Below are positions 53,001 to 62,265 of a stretch of DNA of 64,000 nucleotides, piece by piece. Numbering within the stretch: the first letter of the stretch is position 1; the number at the start of each line of letters is the position of its first letter. The stretch covers positions 5,212,001-5,276,000 of the forward strand of contig NZ_CP029553.1 in assembly GCF_003173755.1 (NCBI RefSeq). Direction: 5' to 3'. The notes below the pieces were generated by a model. That model searched no databases. It saw nothing but the letters and a program-made list of their open reading frames with translations, and was not told the origin of the DNA. The DNA is from Methylobacterium terrae. GTDB taxonomy: Bacteria > Pseudomonadota > Alphaproteobacteria > Rhizobiales > Beijerinckiaceae. The position numbers and the translations under genes were made by a program.

Positions 53001-54018
53001 CGTCGTGCCAGAGGCCGTTGGTGGCGGTGTGGACGACGCGTCCGTCGGAATCGTAGGTGAAGCGCGACTGCGAGCGGCGGGTGCGGTTGTGCCAGGCGGC
53101 CAGCAGGTCGCGGTCGGGCTGCCAGAGGTAGTCCACCGACATGCCGAAGGCGCAGGTCGCCTCGGTCATGCGGCCCTCGGCGTCGTAGGCGTAGCGGGCG
53201 AGGTCCAGGCGCGCGCCGTCGGTGCCGATCAGGGTGATCCCGGTGCGCCGGCCGCGTTCGTCGTTCGCGAAGGCGAGCGCCAGCCCGTCGGTGCCCTCGG
53301 CCCGCTCCAGCACCCCGTCGGCGTTTCGGATGAAGGTGATGGCGTGGCCGTCGAGGTCCTCGATCCGCGCGAGGCGGTAGATGTCGTCGTCGTCCTGGCG
53401 GAAATGCTTGATCAGGCGGCGGTCGCGCAGCTCGAGCTGGCGCAGCCAGGGGGCGCGCAGGTCGAGATGGGGATGGCCGGCATTGTGGCTGGCGAGGAAG
53501 TTGAACGGCCGGTCGAAGCGGACGACCTTGCCGTCGGCCTGGTGGACATCGAGCTGGCCGGGCTCGGGATTGGCGACGATCTCGTCGAACATCGAGATCT
53601 GGCACGGGCCGAGCGGGCTGGCATAGCCCGCGGGCAGGGGCAGCTTGAGGCCCATGTAGCGCGCGCCGTCGAAGGGCAGCGTCGCCGGGATCAGGAAGTC
53701 GTGCCAGGTTTCGAGGTACTCGCCGGTGGCGACGGAGACGGGTTCGCCGACGGTTGTCGCGACCGCTGACCCTGCCCGTGCCCCGCCTGCCGCCGCGCCC
53801 TCCTCAGCCGCCGCGCCGCGTGCGGCGCCCATGCCTTTGAGGGCGCTCGCGGCGCGACTTCCCACGGCTCCCGCGGCGAGTGCGCCGGCCGCGGATCCCC
53901 AATTCCCATCGGACGCCTGTTGCGCCATCGTCACGGGCGTGAAGATGATCGCTTTGGCGCCCTCCTTGAGTTTCTGACCACCTTCCGCGTGACCTGCTCC
54001 CCGCTTTCCCGCCACGCG
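50008..54018 (-). CDS. Rhs-family polymorphic toxin, 5' end cut by IS3
   Basis: About 1330 residues are open from the IS3 boundary. They comprise a small Ala/Gly-rich segment, a DUF6531-like start (GEPVSVATGEYLETWHDFLI), many YD repeats, and the Rhs core ending in YVSPDPTRLDGGFRPQAY and CWIDPLGL. The variable tip of about 130 residues follows (FSGMTISDVAEKLRSGALTP, ADVPVEIIVVKGQKLIVNTR); its fold was not recognised. The true N-terminus, usually with a PAAR or membrane part, is missing because IS3 replaces it. The first ATG within the remaining frame is at 53928. An immunity gene follows at 49998. Confidence 0.88.
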   Translation of the reverse strand, partial: RVAGKRGAGHAEGGQKLKEGAKAIIFTPVTMAQQASDGNWGSAAGALAAGAVGSRAASALKGMGAARGAAAEEGAAAGGARAGSAVATTVGEPVSVATGEYLETWHDFLIPATLPFDGARYMGLKLPLPAGYASPLGPCQISMFDEIVANPEPGQLDVHQADGKVVRFDRPFNFLASHNAGHPHLDLRAPWLRQLELRDRRLIKHFRQDDDDIYRLARIEDLDGHAITFIRNADGVLERAEGTDGLALAFANDERGRRTGITLIGTDGARLDLARYAYDAEGRMTEATCAFGMSVDYLWQPDRDLLAAWHNRTRRSQSRFTYDSDGRVVHTATNGLWHDDRFAYDPAARRTTYLPGGAEALAQRFAYDDHHNVIAETDALGHTTARSFDEAGFETALTDPNGHTTTRTYDLWGNPKSVVDPEGRSTEYGWGPDGQLDLVVDGAGHVRRYEHDERANLVEAIDAEGNVTRHERDAGGRIVRTTFPDGSEERRSYDAHGRLTTLTDPRGGTTGYAYDAFGRQVAVTDPAGHTSRLAYEAGAGGFATPTTLVRPDGVSVSRRFAEDGVLAAVSDGEGRTWRYAYGAFDVLRAIEDPRGGTLTLSHDGEGRVVAVTNQTGHTYHLIRDAAGRVVAEEDFDGRRAAYTRDPAGRVTATRKPDGSRLTYAYDRSDRLTAIRTFAADDPDGLRPRDETHLRYDGRGLLVEASSRSARVVLERDGNGRIVSETTNGRRVESRLDGLGRRIARRIGAGQPGDSLVRIGRDPLGALASLAIDDHAPLAVTRDPLGRETRRASAKGFVLEQAFDPVGQLRHQRAGRDGRAGRAYAWDKAGAPTLIDDALFGPARYRYDGNGQVAQASFGESLTERFDYDAARNVVGVLAEGPEAGEILGALRRVEATPGGAVRVGHGPHGERVTLEHDACGRVTERRVERRGFRPKTWRYGWDIQDRLVRCETPEGAVWHYRYDAFGRRLSKVREFTEAERAWVSRRYPELVPAALRPETVLWTWPEPPRGHALHDPRPPIVGVQFLWDGDVVAEEAPLRLGGGVDWAAATRWHYEPESFVPVAKQEADGSLRYIVTDHLGTPREMFDEAGGLRWAVSLTTWGCVRRVVVPPAPDNDAGRVALYPRARVDGSVALKAEPDAGAYDCPIRFQGQWADQETGLCYNRHRYYDGIAVQYVSPDPTRLDGGFRPQAYVVDANCWIDPLGLVNSNAGFAFTQKTASPLFSSQGKFSGMTISDVAEKLRSGALTPADVPVEIIVVKGQKLIVNTRSSLALRQAGISVNDWNLMDKSSNAGVVQDMMNRLSRNGLGDVGTDTLRITGSGGRSSTLFGSGNIPRP

Positions 54019-54022
54019 TAGG

Positions 54023-54907
54023 TTAGGTCTGTTCCTGTTCTGCCCCTTGCGGGGCGGGTGAGCAACAGGCTGGGGGCATGGAGCCCCCACGCGGCGCAGT
54101 GCCCCCAGTCTGTTGCATCGCGAGGGCACTGGCCTTGGCGGCGAACTCCATCGGGGTCAGCCCGGCGAGGCTCGTGTGTGGTCGGGCGGTATTGTAGTCG
54201 ATCCGCCAAGCATCAATGATGCGACGCGCCTCGAACAACGTGCCGAAGACATGTTCGTTCAGGCATTCGTCGCGCAATCGCCCATTGAACGACTCCACGA
54301 AGGCGTTCTGCATCGGCTTGCCCGGCGCGATGTAGTGCCATTCAACGCCTCGTTCCTGAGCCCAGCGCAGGACAGCGGTCGAGGTGAGTTCGGTGCCGTT
54401 GTCGCTCACCACCATGGCAGGCAAACGACGCTCGGCAACGAGCCGGTCCAACTCGCGCACGACGCGCAGGCCCGAGAGCGAGGTGTCCACCACCGTCGCC
54501 AGCGCCTCGCGGGTGTGGTCGTCGACGACGTTCAGGACGCGGAAGCGCCGCCCGTCGGCGAGCGCGTCGCTGACGAAGTCCAATGACCAGCGCTGGTTGG
54601 CCTCCTGTGGGATCACCATCGGTGCTCTGGTCCCAAGTGCTCGCTTGCGTCCGCCGCGACGGCGCACGGTGAGCTTCTCCTCTCGATAGAGCCGGTAGAC
54701 CTTCTTCAGGTTCACGCACGCCCCCTCCCGTTTGAGCAACATCGCCAGCCGCCGGTAGCCGAACCGGCGGCGCTCGCCCGCATGGTGGCGCAGCCGAGCT
54801 CGTAGCGCGTCATCGGTGCCGGGCCTGCGCTCATATTGGAAAGCCGAGCGGTCTACCCCGAGAAGCCCGCACGCACGCCGTTCCGAGAAGCCGTGATGTT
54901 TGATCAC
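54023..54907 (-). CDS. IS3 transposase OrfB (integrase core)
   Basis: The 294-residue frame has an HTH_21 region ([20 protein letters not shown]) and an rve/DDE core: [31 protein letters not shown], and the E-containing [19 protein letters not shown]. Frame upstream of the ATG stays open into orfA, so the active form is probably an OrfAB fusion made by frameshifting at 54946-54952. Confidence 0.92.
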   Translation of the reverse strand: MIKHHGFSERRACGLLGVDRSAFQYERRPGTDDALRARLRHHAGERRRFGYRRLAMLLKREGACVNLKKVYRLYREEKLTVRRRGGRKRALGTRAPMVIPQEANQRWSLDFVSDALADGRRFRVLNVVDDHTREALATVVDTSLSGLRVVRELDRLVAERRLPAMVVSDNGTELTSTAVLRWAQERGVEWHYIAPGKPMQNAFVESFNGRLRDECLNEHVFGTLFEARRIIDAWRIDYNTARPHTSLAGLTPMEFAAKASALAMQQTGGTAPRGGSMPPACCSPAPQGAEQEQT

Positions 54908-54942
54908 GGCTTCGACAGCAGCAAACCGTGCGGCGGGCGTGG

Positions 54943-55206
54943 TCAGTTTTTTGCCAGCAAATCCTTCAGGGCCGCGTTGTCGAGCACGGCCTCGGCCAGC
55001 AGCTTCTTCAGCCGCCGGTTCTCATCCTCCAGGGTGCGCAGTCGCGCTGCCTCGGACACCTTCAGACCGCCGTACTTGGCTTTCCAGTTGTACAGTGTCG
55101 CATCGCTGATCCCGTGCTTCCGGCACAGATCGGCGGTCTTCACGCCCGCGTCATGCTCGCGGAGCACCGCGATGATTTGCTCCTCGCAAAACCGGCTCTT
55201 GCGCAT
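54943..55206 (-). CDS. IS3 transposase OrfA
   Basis: From ATG 55206 ([19 protein letters not shown]) the 87-residue protein has the HTH_8/transposase_8 fold ([20 protein letters not shown]) and a leucine-zipper tail ([20 protein letters not shown]). It ends two codons after an A AAA AAC run. Confidence 0.92.
   Translation of the reverse strand: MRKSRFCEEQIIAVLREHDAGVKTADLCRKHGISDATLYNWKAKYGGLKVSEAARLRTLEDENRRLKKLLAEAVLDNAALKDLLAKN
54946..54952 (-). promoter_or_regulatory. Programmed -1 ribosomal frameshift site
   Basis: On the minus strand the in-frame heptamer A-AAA-AAC lies directly before the orfA stop. Slipping back one base reads [20 protein letters not shown] and continues into OrfB, giving a full OrfAB transposase. 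This is the standard IS3 arrangement. Confidence 0.85.
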
Positions 55207-55266
55207 GGTCCATCTCCATCCCGATGGACCCAACTTACGGATGGCAGGAAATCAGGGGAGCAGGTC

Positions 55267-55440
55267 ATGGCCAACGAGGCGGTAGGCAACGTGAAGCAGG
55301 GCATCGGCAGCGCCACCGGCAACGAGAAGCTTCAGGCCGAGGGCAAGGCCCAGGAGCTCAAGGGCGAGGCTCAGAAGACCACTGGTGACGTCAAGGACGG
55401 CATCAAGAACGCCGCCGACACGGTGAAGAGCAAGCTCTGA
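55267..55440 (+). CDS. CsbD-family stress protein
   Basis: The 57-residue protein reads MANEAVGNVKQGIGSATGNE and continues with KLQAEGKAQELKGEAQKTTG. This is the CsbD pattern of short amphipathic Gly/Lys-rich units, seen in general-stress proteins of unknown mechanism. GGGGAG lies before the ATG. Only 29 bases separate it from the IS3 end, so its native promoter may have been replaced or lie within the element. Confidence 0.9.
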   Translation: MANEAVGNVKQGIGSATGNEKLQAEGKAQELKGEAQKTTGDVKDGIKNAADTVKSKL

Positions 55441-55465
55441 AACGCCACTCAGACAAACTGAAGCG

Positions 55466-55492
55466 AGCCGCCCCACACGGGGCGGCTTTTTT
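55466..55492 (+). terminator. Rho-independent terminator of csbD
   Basis: A perfect nine-base-pair stem (55466-55474 with 55479-55487) with an ACAC loop is followed by a run of T to 55492, 26 bases after the csbD stop. Confidence 0.92.
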
Positions 55493-55547
55493 GTGCGGAC
55501 CACCGGAACGGGGATCGCGAGCCTACCCGCTGGATGAGCGTCGGCTC

Positions 55548-58454
55548 TTAACGGCGGCGCTGGTGGCTATGGATCAGACGGCGCAGCATCCTTGAGAGCT
55601 GGTCGGCCGAGTAGGGCTTGTGTAGCAACTCGAACCCGTGCGTGCCGTGCTGCGCGAGCACGTGGCTGTAGCCCGAGGCCAGCAGTACCGGCATCGTCGG
55701 CAGGCGGCGGCGCAGCTCTTCTGCCATGGCAATGCCGCCCATCCCGGGCATCACGACGTCCGAAAACACCACGTCGAACCCGTCACCGTCGGAGCCGAGC
55801 CGTTCCAACGCGGCTTCGGCATTGGCCGCCCATTCGGTTCGATAGCCCAGGTCCTCGAGGATCTGGGTGGCGAACTTGCCGACCTCGATGTTGTCCTCGA
55901 CCACCAGCACGCGCAAGCCACGCCCGTCGGGCGCGGGACCGGTCTCCTCGATGTCGCTCACCGGGTCCATCGGAGCGGCGACTTCGGGCAGGTAGAGCGC
56001 GAACGTCGTGCCCTCGCCGACCACGCTCTGGACGCTCACGTCGCCGCCCGACTGCTTGGCGAACCCGAACACCTGCGAGAGCCCAAGACCCGTGCCCTTG
56101 CCGACCTCCTTGGTCGTGAAGAATGGCTCGAAGATCCTGGTCAGGTCCTCTTCGGTGATCCCAGTGCCGGTGTCGCTCAGCTCGATCTTGGCGAACGGGC
56201 CGGGGCCGCCCCCATGGCCGCGGATCGGCGGCATCGCCAGGCCGCATGTCAGCCGCAGGGTCAGCGTGCCCTCGCCCTCCATTGCATCGCGGGCGTTGAC
56301 CGCCATGTTGACCAGCGCGGTCTCGAACTGGCTCACGTCGGCTTCGATGAAGCAGGGGTGTTCCGGCAGTTCGGTCACCACCCGCACGCGGGCACCGGTC
56401 ACGGTGTCGAGCATGTCGGCAACACCACGCAGGCGATCTCCGACGCTCACCACCTCCGGCTTGAGCGCCTGACGGCGGGCGAACGCCAGCAACTGTCCGG
56501 TCAGCTTGGCGGCGCGCTCGACTGTGTCGGAGACGGCGTCCATATACCGCTTGCGCCGCTCCTCAGGGAGGTTCGGCCGACGCAGGAAGTCCACCGACGA
56601 GCGGATAATGGTCAGCAGGTTGTTGAAGTCGTGCGCGACGCCTCCCGTGAGCTGGCCCACGGCTTCCATCTTCTGCGACTGGCGCAGGGCCTCGGCCGTC
56701 GCTTCGAGCGCCTTAGCCTGCTCTTTTTCCGCCGTGATGTCGCGACCGACCGCGTTGATCAGTCCACCACCCGGCCGGGTCGTCCAGGAGATCCAGCGGT
56801 AGCTGCCATCCCGATGCCGGTAGCGGTTGTCGAACCGCGCGTGGCCAACGCCTTCAGACAGCTCGCGTGCGCCCTCGATGGTATGGGCCATATCGTCGGG
56901 GTGGATCAGGTCGAACAGGTTGCGGCCGAGTAGCTCGGCTTCGCGCCAACCGAGCGTCTCGGTCCAGGCCGGGTTCACGGCGGTGATCGCGCCGGCGAAC
57001 GTGCACCGGAGCATCAGGTCGTTGGACAGCTCCCAGAGCGCATTCCGGTCGGCGGTGCGCTCTGCGACCTCGCGTGCCAGCGTATCGGCCCGAGCGGCCA
57101 GCAAGGCCGCGGCATCGCGCAGGTCGGTGACGTCCTGCACGAACACGTAGAACCCATCGACGCTGCCGCTGGCATCGCGGCGGGGGGTGTAGCGGATGGC
57201 TGCGATGCGTCGCCGCCCATCCGCCCAAGGCCAATCGAGATCCATCTCGACCACCTCACCGTCAAGGGCCCGCTCGATCCCCTCGCGGCGGAGCGCAAGG
57301 CCGTCCTCGCCGACGAGATCGAGGACCGTTCGCCCCAGCACGGTCTCCGGGGGACGCCCGAACCATGCCTGGTATGCGGCATTGGCGAAGCGGTAGGTCA
57401 GCGAGCGGTCGATGAACGCGACGAGCACCGGCAGTGCGTCGGCGACCAGCCGCAGCTCCGCCTCACTCGCTCTGAGGGCGGTTTCCGCCTGCTTGCGGGC
57501 GGTTGCCGTGCGGATTCGTGCAGCCACCTCGCGGATGAACACCAACTCGTCGTTGGTCCACGTGCGCGGTGTGGCGCTGCAGACGAACAGCAGCGACACG
57601 AGGCGGCCGTGCTCGACCACCGGCGTATTGACGAACGCCCGGGCGCTGATCGCCTCCAGGGCGTCGGCACGGGCGCTAGTGCGCGGGTCGGTGCGGGCAT
57701 CGCCGACGACGACCGTTTCGCCCCTCTTGATGTCCTCGATGTGGGAGCCGAAGTCGCTAAACCTGTGCGTGCCCGCAATGGAATGTGCGTCGCCGCTGGT
57801 CCAATCACGCTCGACGTCGATGGTTTCGGCCTCGCGATCGACCAACCCGTAGCCGACGAGCTGAACGTCGAGCGCCCGGCCGAGGATGCCGATCGCCACG
57901 TCGGCGAGGCTGGCGGCGTCGTGGTCGTGCTCGGCAAGTTGGTCGCTCAGCTCGAGCAACGCCTGGCGACGATGCTCGCCCGCGCGGAGGGCCATCCCGG
58001 CCAGATGCTCGCCGGTGCGGTCGCGCATGATCTTGACGAAGCCGATGTGCCGGTCCTCCTCGTCACGCAGCGGCATCATCTCGCCGGAAGCCCAGAACCG
58101 CTCCTCACCCTGTTTGAGGTGCCAGCGTTCGTCCTGGGCGCGCCCGTTCTTGAGGGCGGTTTCCATCTCGTAGGTGACCCGGCCGTTGGCACGGTCCTCG
58201 GGCGTGAAGAAGCGCGCAGCGTCCTGCCCACGCATTTCCTCGGCGGTCCAGCCCATGACGTGCTCGGAGCCGCTGTTCCAGCCGGTGATGGTCCCTTGGC
58301 GGTCCGTGACGACGATCGCGAAATCCAAGGTGCTCTCGAACACCGCGTTCTGCCGAGCTGCATCCATGCTGCCGCTGCGAGCCCGTTCGCGCAGTTGCCG
58401 CACCTCGGCTTCCAGTTCCTCTCGCGAGAGGAGGCTCACCTCACGTTCCGGCAC
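55548..58454 (-). CDS. Hybrid sensor histidine kinase (PAS-GAF-PAS-PAS-HisKA-HATPase-REC)
   Basis: The 968-residue soluble kinase has PAS (about 35-150), GAF (about 165-315), PAS (about 330-445), PAS (about 470-580), HisKA with H608 in [11 protein letters not shown], HATPase ([28 protein letters not shown]) and a C-terminal receiver with the phosphoacceptor D899 in FSDVVMPG. The HDFNNLL type typically passes phosphate to its own receiver. There is no membrane segment, so it senses a cytoplasmic cue. Similar GAF-PAS kinases in Methylobacterium are often stress or light related, but no chromophore Cys motif was identified here. Confidence 0.93.
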   Translation of the reverse strand: MPEREVSLLSREELEAEVRQLRERARSGSMDAARQNAVFESTLDFAIVVTDRQGTITGWNSGSEHVMGWTAEEMRGQDAARFFTPEDRANGRVTYEMETALKNGRAQDERWHLKQGEERFWASGEMMPLRDEEDRHIGFVKIMRDRTGEHLAGMALRAGEHRRQALLELSDQLAEHDHDAASLADVAIGILGRALDVQLVGYGLVDREAETIDVERDWTSGDAHSIAGTHRFSDFGSHIEDIKRGETVVVGDARTDPRTSARADALEAISARAFVNTPVVEHGRLVSLLFVCSATPRTWTNDELVFIREVAARIRTATARKQAETALRASEAELRLVADALPVLVAFIDRSLTYRFANAAYQAWFGRPPETVLGRTVLDLVGEDGLALRREGIERALDGEVVEMDLDWPWADGRRRIAAIRYTPRRDASGSVDGFYVFVQDVTDLRDAAALLAARADTLAREVAERTADRNALWELSNDLMLRCTFAGAITAVNPAWTETLGWREAELLGRNLFDLIHPDDMAHTIEGARELSEGVGHARFDNRYRHRDGSYRWISWTTRPGGGLINAVGRDITAEKEQAKALEATAEALRQSQKMEAVGQLTGGVAHDFNNLLTIIRSSVDFLRRPNLPEERRKRYMDAVSDTVERAAKLTGQLLAFARRQALKPEVVSVGDRLRGVADMLDTVTGARVRVVTELPEHPCFIEADVSQFETALVNMAVNARDAMEGEGTLTLRLTCGLAMPPIRGHGGGPGPFAKIELSDTGTGITEEDLTRIFEPFFTTKEVGKGTGLGLSQVFGFAKQSGGDVSVQSVVGEGTTFALYLPEVAAPMDPVSDIEETGPAPDGRGLRVLVVEDNIEVGKFATQILEDLGYRTEWAANAEAALERLGSDGDGFDVVFSDVVMPGMGGIAMAEELRRRLPTMPVLLASGYSHVLAQHGTHGFELLHKPYSADQLSRMLRRLIHSHQRRR

Positions 58455-59054
58455 GCCACACCCTTCCTCGAACCTAAGTCACTGCGAGAACGGAGAAATC
58501 AGTGCCGCTCTCGAACGCTCCAATCAGGCCTGAATTGATTGGTGCGCGACCGAATCGTATGCGTTATGCCACAAACTTGCGAGTCGTGAGCCCTCGCCTC
58601 CACGCTTCGGGACCAGCACCGAAGCGCGCTTGAGTTCGGATGCACGGATCGTTGAAAATGACTCGTCCACCACAGCAAGGCTATTCACTATAGAAATTAT
58701 CCGCATTGATGGATGGCGCAGAGCCGACATTCAGAGGTGTCCTTGAGTAATATTTTGCGATTGCGTAGATCGATCGGCTGATGCCGTGAGATCAAAACTC
58801 GTACGATGTTCGTGTTGCGCGTGGCTGATGCACGCGCGTCCTCACTCATATTGAACGATCTTGAGCGTTACGAAGCGCAACGCTCGACGCGCGTACCTTT
58901 CATCCTTTTGCGATGGGTCCGATCGCCCCCGTTGTCGTGACCGAATGGCAGACAGGCGACGGCTGCAGCGAACCTTGGCCGTTGTGGCGCGTTGATGGTT
59001 GCCGTCCGTGCATGGGACGGTCGAGCGACGACGAGACCGATGCCCCGGAATACA
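58455..59054. other. Gene-free stretch between kinase and small gene
   Basis: No gene was identified. It contains the divergent promoter for the hybrid kinase and probably that of the small gene at 59055. Composition is moderately AT-rich, with frequent GATCG and TCGATCG words but no clear operator. Confidence 0.45.
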
Positions 59055-59258
59055 ATGCTCCAGACGATCGACGCGGAAATCGCCGCCGCGGAGCACCGCA
59101 CCGAGACTCACGCTCAGACAGTGCGGGCCCTTCTCGCCGTCGGTGAAAGTAGCGTCGAGGCAGAGCAGGCGCTCTATCTCGAACTCGATCGTCTCACGCT
59201 CCTGCGTGATCGTCAGTGGAACTTTCGCTCGATGCAGGATTTTCTCTCGGCTGCTTGA
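59055..59258 (+). CDS. Small coiled-coil hypothetical protein
   Basis: From ATG 59055 the 67-residue product is MLQTIDAEIAAAEHRTETHA followed by an acidic helical part (SSVEAEQALYLELDRLTLLR). It forms a heptad-like helical hairpin. Its location beside signalling genes and similar small proteins in the genus suggest it is real, but no function is known. The frame upstream of ATG to 58992 was not included because of its composition. Confidence 0.5.
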   Translation: MLQTIDAEIAAAEHRTETHAQTVRALLAVGESSVEAEQALYLELDRLTLLRDRQWNFRSMQDFLSAA

Positions 59259-59389
59259 AACAGAGGGCCGAAACTGGCGAAGGAGATGCCCTCTTAAGGG
59301 CCAGGGCATCTCTATGCATTGTGCGTGATAAAATTGCGAGACGACCGTCCCTGCCCTGGGCTACAAGGCAGGGGTGAGAAGCGCCCTGC

Positions 59390-61306
59390 ATGATATCTGA
59401 CCTGTTCCCGTCCGCCCTCGTGCGAGACGCCGCCCGCCTCGGTTCGCTCGCAGGTCTCAACCTGCTCGACACGCCGCCCGAAACCGAGTTCGAGGACATT
59501 GTGCATCTGGCCTCGACCGTGTGCGAGACGCCGGTGGCGCTGGTCAGCCTCGTGGCGGGAGATCGCCAGTGGTTCAAGGCTCGGGTCGGCTTTCCGCCCT
59601 GCGAGACCGCCCTCAACGCCTCGGTCTGCGCCTACACGCTGGCTGAGCCGGACCTGCTCACGATCCCCGACCTGACGGCGGATCCGCGCACGCGCGACAA
59701 CCCGCTGGTCACAGGGGAGCCGTTCATCCGCTTCTATGCCGGTACACCCTTGCGCGCGCCCGACGGGCAAGTGCTCGGCAGCCTCTGCGTGATCGACCAC
59801 ACGCCGCGGCCGAAGGGCCTGTCGAGCCGGCAGGCCGACGGGCTGCGGCGGCTGGCCCGGCAGGTGACGACCGTGCTTCGTGAACGTCAGCTCAACGTGG
59901 AGATGCGGGCCGCCCGTGACGCTCTGCGGGTGTCCGAGGAGCGGCTGGCGTTGGCGTTCGCGGCGGCGGGCAGCCTTGGCTGGTGGGATTGGGACATCCC
60001 CGCCGACTGCGTCTATGCCGGGGAGCGGTTCTCCGACATGTACGGCATCGACCCTGCCCTCGCCGCGCAGGGTGCGCCGCTGACCGCTTTCGTCGAGGGC
60101 ATCCACCCGGACGACCGCTCGTGGGTCGGCGAGCGCATCCAGCAGGTCGTCGCGACGGCAGGCGAGTTCAGCGAGGAGTATCGCCTGCGCCACGCCGATG
60201 GCAGTGTGACGTGGGTCCTCGCCAGGGGACGATGCTTCCACGATGGCGATGGCAAACCGCTGCGCTTCCCCGGCGTCGTCGTCGATATCACCGCCCGCAA
60301 AGCCGCGGATGCCGCACGCTTCGCCGGCGAGGCGCGGCTGAAGTCGATCATGGAGACCGTGCCAGTCGGAATCCTGCTGGCCGAAGCCCCCTCCGGGCGC
60401 ATCCTCATGGGAAACCGGCGGCTGGCCGAGATCCTCGGCCACACCACCCTCTACGCCTCGTCCAGCAACGCCTACGGTGAGTTCGTCGCCTACCACGACG
60501 ATGGCAGGCTGGTGGAAGCGCAGGAGTACCCGCTGGCGCAGATCTGCGGAGGCCAGTGCAAGCGGGCCGCCATCGAGGTGCTGTACCAGCGTCCGGACGG
60601 CGAGCGGCGCTGGATCGCGATCGCCGGCGAGGCGATCGAGGACGAGCAGGGCGGGACGGTCGGCGCAGTCGTCGCCGTCAGCGACATCGGCGACCGAAAG
60701 GCAGCGGAAGCGCAGCAGGACATCCTCAACCGCGAGCTGTCGCACCGGCTGAAGAACACCCTGACGCTGGTCCAGTCGATCGCGTCGCAGACCCTGCGCA
60801 ACGCCCCCAGCCTCGACGCCGCCCGCGATGCCCTCGCCGCGCGGCTGATCGTGCTCGGCAAGGCGCACGACATCCTGCTGGCTGGGCGGACCGACAGCGC
60901 CAGCGTCGACCGGGTGGTGCAGGAGGCGTTGAGCCTGCACGACGACACCGGCCGACGCTTCCGGGTCCGCGGCCCGAGCCTGTTCGTCGGTCCCTCGGCG
61001 GCGCTCTCGCTCGGGCTGATGCTGCACGAACTGGCGACCAACGCCGTGAAATACGGGGCGCTCTCAGTGCCGACCGGCTGCGTGACCGTCGACTGGACGG
61101 TGGACGGCACGGGCGCGGCAGCCGAGTTCCGGCTGGATTGGCGCGAGCAGGGCGGCCCGCCTGTGACGCCACCGACCCGCCGGGGGTTCGGCTCGCGGCT
61201 GATCCAGCGTGGCCTCGCCGGAGGTGATGTGGCCCTGCACTACGCCGTCGAGGGGGTGCAATGCACCTTGAGCGCCCCGCTCGCGGGATTGCGCGTCGAC
61301 GTTTGA
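59390..61306 (+). CDS. HWE-family sensor histidine kinase (GAF-PAS-PAS-HWE)
   Basis: The 638-residue soluble kinase has a GAF domain (about 25-165), two PAS domains (about 185-305, with WDWDIPADCVYAGERFSDMYGI, read from 199, and about 315-435) and an HWE/HisKA_2 core with H452 in ELSHRLKNTLTLVQSIA. The ATPase part reads LMLHELATNAVKYGALS and ends in RRGFGSRLIQRGL. HWE kinases are abundant in rhizobia and usually act on detached receivers. The single-domain regulator at 61343 is 36 bases downstream and is its likely partner. Confidence 0.93.
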   Translation: MISDLFPSALVRDAARLGSLAGLNLLDTPPETEFEDIVHLASTVCETPVALVSLVAGDRQWFKARVGFPPCETALNASVCAYTLAEPDLLTIPDLTADPRTRDNPLVTGEPFIRFYAGTPLRAPDGQVLGSLCVIDHTPRPKGLSSRQADGLRRLARQVTTVLRERQLNVEMRAARDALRVSEERLALAFAAAGSLGWWDWDIPADCVYAGERFSDMYGIDPALAAQGAPLTAFVEGIHPDDRSWVGERIQQVVATAGEFSEEYRLRHADGSVTWVLARGRCFHDGDGKPLRFPGVVVDITARKAADAARFAGEARLKSIMETVPVGILLAEAPSGRILMGNRRLAEILGHTTLYASSSNAYGEFVAYHDDGRLVEAQEYPLAQICGGQCKRAAIEVLYQRPDGERRWIAIAGEAIEDEQGGTVGAVVAVSDIGDRKAAEAQQDILNRELSHRLKNTLTLVQSIASQTLRNAPSLDAARDALAARLIVLGKAHDILLAGRTDSASVDRVVQEALSLHDDTGRRFRVRGPSLFVGPSAALSLGLMLHELATNAVKYGALSVPTGCVTVDWTVDGTGAAAEFRLDWREQGGPPVTPPTRRGFGSRLIQRGLAGGDVALHYAVEGVQCTLSAPLAGLRVDV

Positions 61307-61342
61307 TCCACACGGCCGCGGATTTTGTGAGAAGGACGTCTG

Positions 61343-61726
61343 ATGACCCTGAAGCCCGGCGCAGTGGCCCTCGTGGCCGAGGACGAGCCGCTGGTGCGAA
61401 TGGAGGCCGCCGACGTGCTCGGGGATGCCGGGTTCGACGTGCTCGAGGCCAGCACAACCCCAGCGGCGCTCGCCTATCTCGAGGTGCACCCGGAGATCAC
61501 GCTGCTATTCACCGACGTGGTGATGCCGGGCCCGATCGATGGGCTGGCGCTGGCTCACGAGGTTCGGCGGCGGTGGCCCGGGGTAAAGATCATCATCGCT
61601 TCGGGTCGGATCACGCCCGATCCCGCGCAACTGCCAGACGGAGCGCGTTTCCTGGAGAAGCCGTACTCTGCCAACGGCCTCGCTCGGGTAGTCCGCGAGT
61701 TGGGTCTGCGTTTGGCAACGGAATGA
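61343..61726 (+). CDS. Single-domain response regulator
   Basis: The 127-residue receiver domain has acidic E13/D14 (VAEDEPLVRMEA), phosphoacceptor D58 (LLFTDVVMPG), IIIASGR and the conserved Lys in FLEKPYS. There is no output domain. It follows the HWE kinase gene and is probably cotranscribed with it. Confidence 0.93.
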   Translation: MTLKPGAVALVAEDEPLVRMEAADVLGDAGFDVLEASTTPAALAYLEVHPEITLLFTDVVMPGPIDGLALAHEVRRRWPGVKIIIASGRITPDPAQLPDGARFLEKPYSANGLARVVRELGLRLATE

Positions 61727-61886
61727 GGTCGAAGCGACGATACGTGGTGCTGTGATGCCGGCGCACGACTTTCGCCCTAAGTTCCTGAATCCGACAGGAG
61801 GGTGGAACAGCACTCATCGGCACCGATGCACGCACGACCGATGAGGCAGCCTTGTCGCTCCGCGCGACCATCGACCCTGAGAGGGA

Positions 61887-62261
61887 CTATTCGGCAAACC
61901 GTCGAAGCGTCGCCTCGATCTTGCGTCGGTCGAACGGCTTGCCGAGCACAATCCCGCGCGAGGGGATCTGAGCAGGGTCCCACGGTTGCGAGGAGACCAT
62001 CAGGAGTTCGATCGGCGGCCAACGATCGCGGATGAGAAGCGCCAGCTCCATTCCGGCCGTCGAGCCGCGCATGTCGAGGTCGGTGAACACCGTACGGATG
62101 TCGGTCCGGGCCTCTAGGATCTGGATCGCCTCGATGATGCTGCTGGCCTCGACGGCTTCGCAGCCCGCGTTCTCGACGAACTCGGTCAGCGCCATCATCA
62201 GGATCGGGTCGTCCTCGACGACGAGAACCCGTGGCAAGGTCGGGGGGTGAGACTGACCCAT
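61887..62261 (-). CDS. Single-domain response regulator
   Basis: The 124-residue receiver starts at ATG 62261 (MGQSHPPTLPRVLVVEDDPI) and has phosphoacceptor D61 in VFTDLDMRGS, LLMVSSQPWD and the Lys in VLGKPFDRR. It starts four bases after the stop of the upstream HWE kinase, so the pair is translationally linked. The 30 extra codons upstream overlap that kinase and were left out. Confidence 0.92.
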   Translation of the reverse strand: MGQSHPPTLPRVLVVEDDPILMMALTEFVENAGCEAVEASSIIEAIQILEARTDIRTVFTDLDMRGSTAGMELALLIRDRWPPIELLMVSSQPWDPAQIPSRGIVLGKPFDRRKIEATLRRFAE

Positions 62262-62265
62262 CGAG

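Larger units (their letters stand above)
54019..55237 (-). mobile_element. IS3-family (IS407-like) insertion sequence
   Basis: The element spans two overlapping transposase frames flanked by short imperfect inverted ends (TAGGTTAGGTCTGT at 54019-54032; TAAGTTGGGTCCAT on the minus strand at 55237-55224). The orfB stop lies in the left end. No target duplication was found, and the two flanks (Rhs interior and csbD leader) are unrelated. This suggests that a deletion or rearrangement followed insertion. Confidence 0.85.

Noticed and set aside
50449..53769. 1106-codon plus-strand frame opposite the Rhs gene
   Set aside because: Composition follows the complement of YD repeats; there is no domain and no ribosome site.
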